A DNA stretch of 64,000 nucleotides from Microbacterium oxydans (GTDB lineage: Bacteria; Actinomycetota; Actinomycetes; Actinomycetales; Microbacteriaceae). Of the stretch, positions 8,801 to 16,876 are shown piece by piece. Position 1 is the stretch's first letter; every line of letters starts with the position of its first letter. The translations under genes and the position numbers were made by a program. Location of the stretch: contig NZ_JYIW01000026.1 in assembly GCF_000956525.1 (NCBI RefSeq), forward strand, positions 310,001-374,000. Reading direction: 5' to 3'. Under the pieces are notes generated by a model. It saw nothing but the letters and a program-made list of their open reading frames with translations, was not told where the DNA came from and ran no database searches.

Positions 8801-9192
8801 CCGTGACGACCGCCGATCCGACCGCCGTCACGATCGAGTTCACCACTGCGATGCCCGGTCTGAGCCCGTACACGGCGTTCACCCTCGTGACGATCGCCGG
8901 GGCCGAGGGGTTGTACGCCCTCCGGGCACTGGATGCCGACCTCCGACTGTTCCTCCTCGATGCCGCTGCGGTCGGCCGCGGATACGCGCCGCGGATCCCC
9001 GCCGGCAGCCGCGCGGAGATCGGTGCGGCCGACACCGACGTGCTTCGGATGTTCGTCATCGCCAACCCCTCGGACGAGGGCGTCCACGTGAATCTGCGCG
9101 CGCCCATCGTCGTCCACCCGCAGACGGGCCGTGCAGCGCAGGTCATCCTCGACGACCAGGACCATCCGATCCGCGCGCTCCTCGGAGGGTGA
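8797..9192 (+). CDS. fliW: Flagellar assembly factor FliW (CsrA antagonist)
   Basis: A 131-residue FliW-type beta protein: IEFTTAMPGLSPYTAFTLVT at the N-terminus and the family stretch VNLRAPIVVHPQTGRAAQVI near the C-terminus. FliW binds cytoplasmic flagellin; once flagellin is exported, free FliW sequesters CsrA and relieves its repression. Here it is coupled to flgL and shares the cluster with csrA at 5632, which supports this loop. No flagellin gene is in the window; it presumably lies beyond it. Confidence 0.93.
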   Translation: MTVTTADPTAVTIEFTTAMPGLSPYTAFTLVTIAGAEGLYALRALDADLRLFLLDAAAVGRGYAPRIPAGSRAEIGAADTDVLRMFVIANPSDEGVHVNLRAPIVVHPQTGRAAQVILDDQDHPIRALLGG

Positions 9193-9249
9193 AGGGACTC
9201 GCGAACCAGCGAAATCTGATATTCACCGCAGATACGAAGGAACAAGCAC

Positions 9250-9255
9250 TAGTGT
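9250..9255 (+). promoter_or_regulatory. Putative -10 element for the HU-like gene
   Basis: TAGTGT in the 192-base gap between fliW and the HU-like gene matches the TAnnnT -10 pattern seen repeatedly in this window. It would give a leader of about 120 bases. No convincing -35 is seen, and the rest of the gap shows nothing distinctive. Confidence 0.3.
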
Positions 9256-9384
9256 CTGAGGGGTAAGGGCTGGGGCCTCACAGAACCCGGTGTCGTCGAG
9301 ATGGGACTCGACGATCCGTGGAGCTGGCTGTCGGGGTACAGCGAAGCAGCTCGGTGACGGGCGAACACACAGGGGACGAAGATC

Positions 9385-9699
9385 ATGAGCACATCGAAGA
9401 CGTTGGATGCCAACCGCGTGAGCAAGCGCGAGTTCGTGCAGCGATTCGCACGACGCGGCGGGATCTCGGTCTTCGCCGCGCAGACCGCCTACAACGCCAT
9501 GATCGATGAGCTGCTCGACCTCGTGAGCCAGGGCAACACCGTCACGCTGACCAACTTCGGCAAGTTCTATCCCCAGAATCACAAGGGGCACCGAGTGCAG
9601 TTCGGCAAGGACGACGGCGCCGGTGAGGTCACCGACTACACCGTGCTGAAGTTCTCCGCGACGCGTGAGGTGAACAGGCGCGTCAAGACGAACGACTGA
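9385..9699 (+). CDS. HU-like (bacterial histone-like) DNA-binding protein
   Basis: A 104-residue protein with the HU/IHF helical core (VSKREFVQRFARRGGISVFA, then AQTAYNAMIDELLDLVSQGN) and the beta sheet start TVTLTNFGKFYPQ, where HU has the NFGTF-type signature. The DNA-binding arm region is shortened and lacks the usual RNP tip, so DNA bending may differ from housekeeping HU. Arm-divergent HU proteins are common in phages. It overlaps tail-to-tail by 17 bases with the AAA+ ATPase gene on the other strand. The ATG follows a GGGGACGAAGATC leader with a weak Shine-Dalgarno. Confidence 0.85.
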   Translation: MSTSKTLDANRVSKREFVQRFARRGGISVFAAQTAYNAMIDELLDLVSQGNTVTLTNFGKFYPQNHKGHRVQFGKDDGAGEVTDYTVLKFSATREVNRRVKTND

Positions 9700-10828
9700 C
9701 GATCGCGCCAGAGTTCGAGCGGATCTCGGTCGTCGGCCAGAGACCGAATCCGTGGTCGGACTGCCCGACGAGCGCCAGGCTCACCGTCGTGGGGTAGACC
9801 TCGGGTTCTTCGTCGTCGTCGCCGAGCAGGTCGAGTCGATCGATCGGGACGAAGATGCCGCCATCCGGCTCGAAGACGAGATCTCGTGGCATGAACGACG
9901 CGAAGATCGAGCGGGTCGAATTGCGAAGCTCGAACGTCCGGCCGACATCGCCGCGCTCGAACAGATTCATCTCCACCTCGTCGGACCAGATCCTGCCATC
10001 GGGGAAGCGCGCTTCGATGCGGTACGTGCTCGGCTCGATCGTCCGGATGTTCAGGTCGTCGACGATCTCGGAGAACAGCGCGTCCGGCTGCGCGAGTTCG
10101 AAGGCGATCGCGCGGAGGTGGTCGTAGTTCAGCCGTGCTCGGCGGGAGAACAGGGCGACGTTCTCGATCTCCTCCGGGTCAGCGCCCGGAGCCTGATCGA
10201 CCAGGTATTGGCGGACCTCATCAGGGCCCGGGTAGTCGAATCGCAGGTGGTAGTGGAAGCGACCCGGCCGGTTGACGAGGTAGGTGCTCACCTTCGACAT
10301 ATCGTTCACCGAGAGACAGTAGATGCGTTTGCGCGACGACAGTCCGTCGAACAGCGACAGGAACTGGTTCTGGCGGTTGAGACCGTCGGCGAGGCCGCGT
10401 CGCCCGGCGGGGAAGGTCTTCTCGAACTCATCGAAGACGATCAGGCATTCGTCGAGGCTGTCGAGGAAGTCGACGACGCCGTCGTGGTCCTCCGACACCA
10501 CCACGACCGGCAGCCCCTGTTCGCGTGCCGCTTCGGCGACCATGCGCAGGAACAACGACTTGCCGATGCCCTTGTCGCCCGACAGCATCACGCCGAGGCT
10601 GCGATCCGAGCGCGCATAGGACCGGAAGATCTTCGAGACCTTCTGGTCCCGACCGCCGTAGACCCGCTCGGTGCCGACGGTGAGGTCGTCGATCCTGATG
10701 AGGCTGAACCCCTCTTTGGAGGAGAAGCCCACCCGGTAGGTGCCCAGTGGGAACTCCTGGTGCGTGCGCACCGCCTCGTCGTACACGCGGACATGCCCGC
10801 CCGTCTCGATGTAGGTGCTTGCCAACAC
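9683..10828 (-). CDS. AAA+ ATPase of phage-associated type
   Basis: The 381-residue protein has Walker A GDKGIGKS (about residues 84-91), Walker B CLIVFDEFEK (about 128-137), a sensor-1-like SVND and an arginine-finger-like NRPGRFHYHLRFDYP. This is a complete AAA+ module of the type encoded in many large phages, where a short N-terminal beta region (YRVGFSSKEGFSLIRIDDLT) precedes the ATPase core. The C-terminal 120 residues are not recognised. Substrate is unknown. GTG is chosen because AAGGAGG precedes it closely; a TTG at codon 2 is possible. Its 3' end overlaps the HU-like gene. Confidence 0.75.
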   Translation of the reverse strand: MLASTYIETGGHVRVYDEAVRTHQEFPLGTYRVGFSSKEGFSLIRIDDLTVGTERVYGGRDQKVSKIFRSYARSDRSLGVMLSGDKGIGKSLFLRMVAEAAREQGLPVVVVSEDHDGVVDFLDSLDECLIVFDEFEKTFPAGRRGLADGLNRQNQFLSLFDGLSSRKRIYCLSVNDMSKVSTYLVNRPGRFHYHLRFDYPGPDEVRQYLVDQAPGADPEEIENVALFSRRARLNYDHLRAIAFELAQPDALFSEIVDDLNIRTIEPSTYRIEARFPDGRIWSDEVEMNLFERGDVGRTFELRNSTRSIFASFMPRDLVFEPDGGIFVPIDRLDLLGDDDEEPEVYPTTVSLALVGQSDHGFGLWPTTEIRSNSGAIVSRSS

Positions 10829-11134
10829 CCTCCTCCTTCACTCCGGGATGTACCGACCGGCGGGACTCCGCGATCGGTCAGGCGGTCCGGGGCTGTTCGT
10901 CCGCCGCGATGCGAGCAGGAGCCACTCAGGAATCCGGATCTGCGCGAAATGAGCACTCCGCCAGCACACTGTGTCACGTCGCCTGCCGGTTCGACAAGAG
11001 CGAAACGGCGTGTCGAAGATGAGTTTTCTCCTCGTTTACGTGGAGCGCGAGTGCGACGCCAGAGATGCATCACCGCGGCGCATGTTCCGACACTATTCTG
11101 AGCGAAGCGGGGGCGAGCAGGTCGGAGCGCGAGC
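10829..11134. other. Intergenic region between divergent AAA+ ATPase gene and hypothetical gene
   Basis: These 306 bases contain no credible coding frame. They should hold the promoters of both neighbours. A TATTCT hexamer (11094-11099) can serve as the -10 of the + strand gene at 11135. No repeat, RNA gene or strong hairpin is apparent. Confidence 0.5.
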
Positions 11135-11500
11135 ATGATCGATGCAGAGGATGAGCCGGTCATGGGGTCGATCATCATCGAGGTCGAGGCCGCGCCGCAG
11201 GGGATCATGCGCGTCACGCTGGATGCCGATGGGCCGCGGCGCGCCTGGTGGACGGCGCTGCTCGCGCACGACGATGCCGTGATGGGTGCGGCGCCGTCGC
11301 CGGAGCAGATGGCGAACCTGCTCGTGCGCGGGAGCATCGACTGCATCCGGCTGAGCGTCCCGAGCCTCGTGGTGGGTGGGCTGACCATGCGTCTGGAGCC
11401 AGGACCGAACGGCAACGCGCAGATCGTCTCCTCCGGTCCGGCTCGGTTCCGTCGCGCTGAGTGGGACGCGGCCGTTCATGCGCAGGGATGCGAAGATTAA
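11135..11500 (+). CDS. Hypothetical protein, 121 residues
   Basis: Unrecognised product. It begins MIDAEDEPVMGSIIIEVEAA, contains no membrane segment, and alternates beta-like and short helical stretches ending in FRRAEWDAAVHAQGCED. GGAG (11124-11127) lies 7 bases before the ATG and a TATTCT hexamer lies 36 bases before it, so expression is plausible. The antisense frame is long but has shadow-like composition. It sits in the accessory patch after the flagellar genes; no function is proposed. Confidence 0.55.
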   Translation: MIDAEDEPVMGSIIIEVEAAPQGIMRVTLDADGPRRAWWTALLAHDDAVMGAAPSPEQMANLLVRGSIDCIRLSVPSLVVGGLTMRLEPGPNGNAQIVSSGPARFRRAEWDAAVHAQGCED

Positions 11501-11774
11501 CAGAGCGCGCGTCGGAGTGTGATCGCAGTTCCTCCATACTCAGGAGTCGGGAACTCCTTGTCATGACAGGTGAGTGCTCCGAGGACGTCATGCAATCCGT
11601 TGAGGCGTCAGCCCCGAACCAGGAGTGAGTGGGTGGGCTGACGGCATCGACGTCCAGTCTTCTTCCGGAGGCAAGGAAGGGTACGGGATCGAGCGATCGA
11701 GTTCCGTGCGGAAACTGGGAAGCCGCGCGCAGCGCAGGTCAGGGGTGGGACCCGATCTGCGGGCAGCACCCTCA

Positions 11775-12035
11775 ATGAAGTTGGTAATAGTGCATGACGA
11801 CGTCCTCCGATCCATCAAAGCCGAGATGCTGCGCGACGCAGCGGCAGAATTCCGTCGTACCGCCGCGGCGGGGGAGAACCCTCAGCTGAACATCGCTGCG
11901 GCCTGCATGCTCGAGCAGCGGGCAGAACGCATCGTGGCCGGAGAGGATGACCACTCGATGCTCCCCGTCGACCCCTCCGTGAAGCCGAACCCTGCAGACC
12001 TCGCGCCGAGCGAACCGGAGTCGCGGGCAGGCTGA
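11775..12035 (+). CDS. Hypothetical small protein, 86 residues
   Basis: Unrecognised product beginning MKLVIVHDDVLRSIKAEMLR and continuing as a helix-rich region (AACMLEQRAERIVAGEDD) with a Pro/Glu-rich tail. The frame is open from 11625, but the first 50 codons are low-quality and lie in the leader. ATG 11775 is preferred on composition, although its Shine-Dalgarno is poor; GTG 11790 is another option. The preceding 274 bases (11501-11774) hold no other gene. Confidence 0.45.
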   Translation: MKLVIVHDDVLRSIKAEMLRDAAAEFRRTAAAGENPQLNIAAACMLEQRAERIVAGEDDHSMLPVDPSVKPNPADLAPSEPESRAG

Positions 12036-12086
12036 GCGACCGCGCACCTCTGGCTCGGGGTGCCCGCACACTGCGAGACTGGGCCC

Positions 12087-13037
12087 ATGGAGATCATCGA
12101 GAACTCGAAGCTCACGGTCGTCGGCGCGGGAAGCGTCGGGTCCAGCGTCGCCTACGCGGCGCTCATCCGAGGATCCGCGCGGCATGTCGCGCTCTACGAC
12201 ATCGCGACCGAGAAGGTCGAGGCCGAGGTGCTCGATCTCGCGCACGGCACGCAGTTCACCGGCACGAGCGACATCGTCGGCGGCAGCGACATCTCGGTGG
12301 TCGCCGGTTCGCACGTCGTGGTGATCACCGCGGGGGCGAAGCAGCGACCGGGGCAGAGCCGCATCGAGCTCGCCGCCGTCAACGCGGGGATCATCCGCAG
12401 CATGATGCCGCAGCTGCTCGAGGTGGCGCCGCACGCGATCTATGTGATCGTGACCAATCCGTGCGACGTGCTCACGGTGATCGCGCAGCAGGAGACCGGG
12501 CTGCCGCCCGAGCGCATCTTCGCCTCCGGAACGGTGCTCGACACATCCCGGCTGCGTTGGAAGCTGGGCCAGCGCGCCGGCGTCTCGACCGCGAGCGTGC
12601 ACGCCCATATCGTCGGCGAGCACGGCGACACCGAGTTCCCGCTGTGGTCGAGGGCGACGATCGGAACCGTGCCGATCCTGGAATGGGAGGCGCCGGGGCA
12701 TCCGCCGATCAGCCGCGAGGAGCTCGATGAGATCGCCGTCGATGTCCGTGACGCGGCGTACACGGTGATCCAGGGCAAGGGCGCGACGAACTATGCCATC
12801 GGACTCTCCAGCGCCCGCATCGTCGAGGCGATCCTCGGCGACGAGCACGCGGTGATGCCGGTGAGCACGGTGCTGCGCGATTTCCACGGAGTGGACGGCG
12901 TGGCCCTGTCGGTGCCGTCGATCGTGAGCGCGCAGGGAGCGGTCCCGATCCGCAACACCACGTTCTCCGATGAGGAGCTCGCGTTGCTGCGGCGTTCGGC
13001 GGATGCTCTCGCCGACGCCGCAGCTTCCCTCAGCTGA
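12087..13037 (+). CDS. ldh: L-lactate dehydrogenase
   Basis: Converts pyruvate and NADH to L-lactate. The 316-residue protein shows the NAD-binding motif TVVGAGSVGSSVAYAAL at the N-terminus, the VTNPCDVLT stretch, and the catalytic histidine in VHAHIVGEHGDTEFPLW. The glutamine in GAKQRPGQSR distinguishes lactate from malate dehydrogenases, which carry arginine there. ATG 12087 gives the family's usual length; the frame extends to GTG 12060 without extra similarity. The stop is 9 bases from that of the convergent SDR gene. Confidence 0.93.
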   Translation: MEIIENSKLTVVGAGSVGSSVAYAALIRGSARHVALYDIATEKVEAEVLDLAHGTQFTGTSDIVGGSDISVVAGSHVVVITAGAKQRPGQSRIELAAVNAGIIRSMMPQLLEVAPHAIYVIVTNPCDVLTVIAQQETGLPPERIFASGTVLDTSRLRWKLGQRAGVSTASVHAHIVGEHGDTEFPLWSRATIGTVPILEWEAPGHPPISREELDEIAVDVRDAAYTVIQGKGATNYAIGLSSARIVEAILGDEHAVMPVSTVLRDFHGVDGVALSVPSIVSAQGAVPIRNTTFSDEELALLRRSADALADAAASLS

Positions 13038-13046
13038 CGGCCGAGC

Positions 13047-13811
13047 CTAGTTGCCGTGCGGATCCGTGCGGTTGAGTGCGGCGACGACCTCGGCGTAATC
13101 GCCCCGCGCTTCGCCATAGCGGAGGAACTGCACGCGCTCGACCTGGATCTCGGTGGCGGAAGGCTGCGTCTCGATCAGGGTCAGCACCTCATCGATGAAC
13201 TCGTCCAGCGGCATCGCCGATTCGTTCTCGGCGTGCCCAGGCATCAGATCGGTCCGAACGGCGGGCGGCTCGAGTTCGAGGACCGAGACGCCCGTGCCGG
13301 CCAGCTGCAGGCGCAGCGACTCGCTGAGCATGTGGATCGCCGCCTTGCTCGCGTTGTAGCTCGGTGTGACCTTGAGCGGCGCGAACGCGAGTCCGGACGA
13401 GACGGTCATGATCGTCGCATCCGGTGTGCTCCGCAGATGCTCGATGAAGGCGCCGATCAGGCGGATCGGACCGAGGACGTTCGTGACGATCGTGTCCTCG
13501 GCACTGTCGAGGAACCCTGCCGGCCGTGTCCAGTCCTCGGCGCGCATGACGCCGGCCATGGTGATGAGCACGTTCAGGCTGGGGTAGGTCTCGAGCACCT
13601 CGCGGGCAGCGGCGTCGATGCTGGCCGGATCCTTCGTGTCGATCCGCACAGTGTGCAGGCCGGCGTCCTCGTTCTCGATCTGCTCCAGGAGCTCCCGGCG
13701 GCGGCCGCCGACGATCACGGTGTTGCCTGCGTCGCGCAGTCGCTGCGCCAGGGCGAGTCCGATGCCGCTCGTCGCGCCGGGGATGAAGATGGTGTTTCCG
13801 CTGATGTTCAT
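13047..13811 (-). CDS. Short-chain dehydrogenase/reductase, DltE-like
   Basis: A 254-residue SDR with the Rossmann glycine motif GATSGIG near residue 12, the NAG-equivalent ITMAGV, catalytic serine in MTVSSGLAF and YNASK as the active-site YxxxK. The best resemblance is to the DltE-like oxidoreductase group; the substrate is unknown. The start is ATG 13811; the longer open frame upstream runs into the divergent regulator. The regulator gene, 100 bases away on the other strand, probably controls it, a common arrangement for MmyB-type regulators and SDR genes. Confidence 0.85.
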   Translation of the reverse strand: MNISGNTIFIPGATSGIGLALAQRLRDAGNTVIVGGRRRELLEQIENEDAGLHTVRIDTKDPASIDAAAREVLETYPSLNVLITMAGVMRAEDWTRPAGFLDSAEDTIVTNVLGPIRLIGAFIEHLRSTPDATIMTVSSGLAFAPLKVTPSYNASKAAIHMLSESLRLQLAGTGVSVLELEPPAVRTDLMPGHAENESAMPLDEFIDEVLTLIETQPSATEIQVERVQFLRYGEARGDYAEVVAALNRTDPHGN

Positions 13812-13911
13812 GGTTCGACTCTCTGCGCGTGCGTGACGCGGCTCCAGAGATCGCTCATCCAGGGAGCGGCGATCCCTGGAATACGGCGGAGGCGCGGGGG
13901 ATACTGCAGGA

Positions 13912-14748
13912 GTGGATCGAGATGCTCTGGCCGCATTCCTGCTCCGGCGCCGGGAGGCGCTGACCCCGGCCGACGTGGGGCTGAGCACTGGTCCGCGTCG
14001 CCGCACGGTCGGACTCCGTCGTGAGGAGGTGGCACAGCTGGCCGCGATGTCGACCGACTACTACACGCGGCTCGAGCAGCGCCGCGGTCCGCAGCCCAGC
14101 GTGCAGATCGTGTCATCGCTTGCGCGTGCGCTGCGGCTCACCTCGGACGAGCGCGACTACCTGCACCGGGTCTGCGGCTACCCGGCTCCCGACCGCGCGG
14201 TCTTCACCGACTACGTGCGCCCTGGCATGCTGCGCGTGCTCGACCGGCTGCACGACACCCCGGCGTTCGTCGTGTCGGCGCTCGATGAAGTGCTGGTGCA
14301 GAACGATGCGGCCAGGGCACTGCTCGGCGATGCCGGCCATCTCACCGGGCTCGACCGCAGCGGGATCTACCGCTGGTTCGCCAGGCCGGAGACCGAGCGT
14401 CGGCGCTATCCCGAGTCGGATCACGCCAGGCAGAGCCGCTCGCTCGTCGCCTCGCTCCGTGCTGCGCACGGTGCCTGGGGTGCACGCTCCCGTGCCGGCG
14501 AGATCGTCGCCGCGCTCACAGCGGTCAGCTCGGAGTTCTCGGAGTTGTGGCAGATCCACGAGGTGCAGCGGCGGTTCGAGCACCACAAGGTGCTGATCCA
14601 TCCCGAGCTCGGCGAGATCGAGGTCGACTGCCAGGCGTTGTTCACCGAGGACGAGTCCCAGGCGCTCATCGTGCTGACCGCTGCGCCGGGCAGTGATGCC
14701 GAGAGCAAACTCGAGCTCCTCAGGGTGCTGGGCACGCAGAACGTCTGA
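13912..14748 (+). CDS. Helix-turn-helix regulator with MmyB-like ligand-binding domain
   Basis: The 278-residue protein has an N-terminal XRE-type HTH (EEVAQLAAMSTDYYTRLEQR, about residues 38-57). The MmyB-like PAS domain (DTPAFVVSALDEVLVQNDAA, then RWFARPETERRRYPESDHAR) fits the family thought to bind fatty-acid-like ligands. It is divergent from the SDR gene and is probably its regulator. GTG 13912 follows GATACT by 6 bases, so the message may be leaderless. Confidence 0.88.
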   Translation: MDRDALAAFLLRRREALTPADVGLSTGPRRRTVGLRREEVAQLAAMSTDYYTRLEQRRGPQPSVQIVSSLARALRLTSDERDYLHRVCGYPAPDRAVFTDYVRPGMLRVLDRLHDTPAFVVSALDEVLVQNDAARALLGDAGHLTGLDRSGIYRWFARPETERRRYPESDHARQSRSLVASLRAAHGAWGARSRAGEIVAALTAVSSEFSELWQIHEVQRRFEHHKVLIHPELGEIEVDCQALFTEDESQALIVLTAAPGSDAESKLELLRVLGTQNV

Positions 14749-14769
14749 GGCCCCGAAGAACGTCCGGGG

Positions 14770-15618
14770 TCAGGACTCCTCGTGGCTCCTCGGGTCGGCG
14801 CCGAACAGCCGGCCGTCAGCGCGTCCGAGGGCGGTGATGGCAGCGACCTCCGCATCGTCGAGCACGATCTCCGCCGCGGCGAGGTTGGACGTCTGGTGCG
14901 CGAGCGATGAGGCCTTGGGGATCGAGACGACGCCGCGAGCGACGTGCCAGGCGAGAACGGTCTGGGCGGCGCTGATGCCGTGGGCCGACGCGATCTCAGC
15001 GATCACCGATTCGTCCAAGAGCGCCTTCGCGCGGCCGAGCGGGCTCCAGGCCTCGGTGAGGATGCCGTGCTCGCGGTGGTAGGCGAGCTGCTCCTCCTGC
15101 GGGAAGTACGGATGCACCTCGATCTGGTTGACCACCGGGCGCACACCGGTCTCGCGTTCGATGCGCTCCAGGTGCTCCGGCAGGAAGTTCGACACACCGA
15201 TCTGCCGCACGACACCGCGCTGCTGGGCGTCGACGAGCGCGGCCCATGCCTGCACGTATTCGTCCTGGCTGGGGTTCGGCCAATGGATCAGGTGCAGGTC
15301 GGTGATGTCGAGTCCGAGCCGCGATCGGCTCTCCTCGATGCTCGTCCGCGCCTGCGCTGACGCGTGGTGTCGCCCGGGGAGCTTCGTCGTGACGATGATC
15401 TCGGCGCGGTCGACATCGGCCGCAGCGACGCCGCGGCCGACCGATCCCTCGTTCTCGTAGTTGAACGCCGAGTCCACGAGCCGGTAACCGGCCTCGATCG
15501 CGCCGGCGACGGCATCAGCGCCGGCGTCCCCGTTGAGCGCGTACGTGCCGAGGCCGATCGCCGGCAGGCCGAATCCGTTGTGGGCGGTGAACTGGGGAAT
15601 GACGGGGTGCGCGGTCAT
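14770..15618 (-). CDS. Aldo/keto reductase (2,5-diketo-D-gluconate reductase type)
   Basis: A 282-residue NADPH-dependent aldo/keto reductase. The catalytic tetrad is visible: Asp49 and Tyr54 in VDSAFNYENE, Lys79 in VTTKLPG and His112 in HLIHWPNPS. The family signature around GVVRQIGVSNFLPEHLERI and the cofactor-binding SIPKASS are present. Actual substrate is unknown. The gene is convergent with the MmyB-type regulator gene (22 bases between stops) and divergent from the YchJ-like gene. Confidence 0.9.
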   Translation of the reverse strand: MTAHPVIPQFTAHNGFGLPAIGLGTYALNGDAGADAVAGAIEAGYRLVDSAFNYENEGSVGRGVAAADVDRAEIIVTTKLPGRHHASAQARTSIEESRSRLGLDITDLHLIHWPNPSQDEYVQAWAALVDAQQRGVVRQIGVSNFLPEHLERIERETGVRPVVNQIEVHPYFPQEEQLAYHREHGILTEAWSPLGRAKALLDESVIAEIASAHGISAAQTVLAWHVARGVVSIPKASSLAHQTSNLAAAEIVLDDAEVAAITALGRADGRLFGADPRSHEES

Positions 15619-15660
15619 GGTTCTCCTTCTCGACGGAATTCCTCAGCGTACGCTGGTGCG

Positions 15661-16083
15661 GTGACGACGACGGGCCGGATTGCGCCGGATGACAGCCTTC
15701 CCGACGACGCCGTTCGGTGCCCGTGCTTCTCGGGTGATCGCTTCGGCGGATGCTGCGGACCACTGCTGCGAGGCGCTGCGGCACCCACGGCCGAGCGGCT
15801 GATGCGCTCCCGCTACACGGCGTTCGCGGTGGGGGACGCGGCCTATCTCCGCGACACCTGGCACGTCTCCACACGCCCCGATCCGATCGAGATCGAACCA
15901 GATCTCGTCTGGCGGCGGCTCGTGATCGTCGACCGGGAGGCGGGCGGTCCGTTCGACCGGGACGGCGTCGTGGAGTTCGAGGCGTTCTGGCGTCAGGGAG
16001 AGGACCGCGGATCCCTGCGGGAGCGCAGCCGCTTCGTGCGCGAGGACCGGCGGTGGCTCTACCTCGACGGCGACCTGCGATGA
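15661..16083 (+). CDS. YchJ-family protein with SEC-C motif
   Basis: A 140-residue protein carrying the cysteine-rich SEC-C-like motif CPCFSGDRFGGCCGPLL, followed by the family core LMRSRYTAFAVGDAAYLRDT and a C-terminal VVEFEAFWRQ/WLYLDGDL sheet. This is the UPF0225/YchJ family, whose function is unknown; the motif probably binds zinc. TACGCT (15649-15654) lies exactly 6 bases before the GTG, suggesting a leaderless message. Confidence 0.85.
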   Translation: MTTTGRIAPDDSLPDDAVRCPCFSGDRFGGCCGPLLRGAAAPTAERLMRSRYTAFAVGDAAYLRDTWHVSTRPDPIEIEPDLVWRRLVIVDREAGGPFDRDGVVEFEAFWRQGEDRGSLRERSRFVREDRRWLYLDGDLR

Positions 16084-16119
16084 CCGGGCGAGCAGCCGCG
16101 TAGAAGGTAGATTGGAGGT

Positions 16120-16854
16120 GTGAACTCCAGCCCCGAGAACCAGCGCATCCTGCTCGACATCGCCGACCTCGATCGGCGGATCGCGCAGGCGGAGCGAGCA
16201 CGTACGAAGCCCGCGCAGGCGGCACGCATCGCTGAGCTGGTCGCAGTGCGCCAGGAGCAGCTCCGTGAGCTCACCGCTGCGACCGGAACGCGCGACGACG
16301 CGCGCACCGAGCTGACGCGCCTCGAGTCCGACGTGCGGCTCGTCGAGCAGCGCCGCGCACGCGACGCCGAGCGCCTCGCGACCGCGACCAACGCCAAGGA
16401 GGCGCAGGCTCTCGAGCACGAGATCGCCAGCCTCACCCAGCGCCAGAGCAACCTCGAAGACGCCGAGCTCGACATCATGGGCCGCGTGGAAGAGGCCGAT
16501 GCCGCTGTGGCCGCGCAGCAGGCACTGATCGACACGACGACCGCCGAGGGGTCAGCGCTCACCGCGCAGGCGAAGGCAGACGTCGCCGCGGCCACTGAGC
16601 TCGGCGCACAGCTGGCCCGCGACCGTGAGGCCGTCTCCGCCCGCATCCCGGCCGACCTGCTGGCCGAGTACACGCGACGCGCCGCAAACAGCGCCGGTGC
16701 CGCGCTGCTTGCTCACGGCACCTGCGAGGGCTGCCGCATCGTCCTGCCCCGCACCGATCTCAGCCAGATTCGCACGGCCGCCGACGACGCCGTCGTCTTC
16801 TGCCCCGAGTGCGGATGCATCCTGGTGCGCACCGAGGAATCCGGTCTCTCTTGA
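16120..16854 (+). CDS. C4-type zinc-ribbon coiled-coil protein
   Basis: The 244-residue protein is a long antiparallel coiled coil (roughly residues 5-175, rich in Glu, Arg and Ala) followed by a four-cysteine ribbon, CEGC...CPEC, spaced by about 34 residues. This is the PF02591 (DUF164) family, of unknown role but usually thought to bind nucleic acid. TAGATT (16108-16113) sits 6 bases before the GTG, so it is probably leaderless. The polymerase gene starts 22 bases after its stop, so the two are likely cotranscribed. Confidence 0.88.
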   Translation: MNSSPENQRILLDIADLDRRIAQAERARTKPAQAARIAELVAVRQEQLRELTAATGTRDDARTELTRLESDVRLVEQRRARDAERLATATNAKEAQALEHEIASLTQRQSNLEDAELDIMGRVEEADAAVAAQQALIDTTTAEGSALTAQAKADVAAATELGAQLARDREAVSARIPADLLAEYTRRAANSAGAALLAHGTCEGCRIVLPRTDLSQIRTAADDAVVFCPECGCILVRTEESGLS

Positions 16855-16876
16855 CCCGAGCCCGCGCGCGCCGGAC

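Noticed and set aside
5950..11580. Similar strings GGGAGTTCCTGTCATGG (5958-5974) and GGGAACTCCTTGTCATGA (11549-11566) as a shared regulatory site
   Set aside because: They align only with gaps and lie in different contexts; the similarity is within what chance could give.
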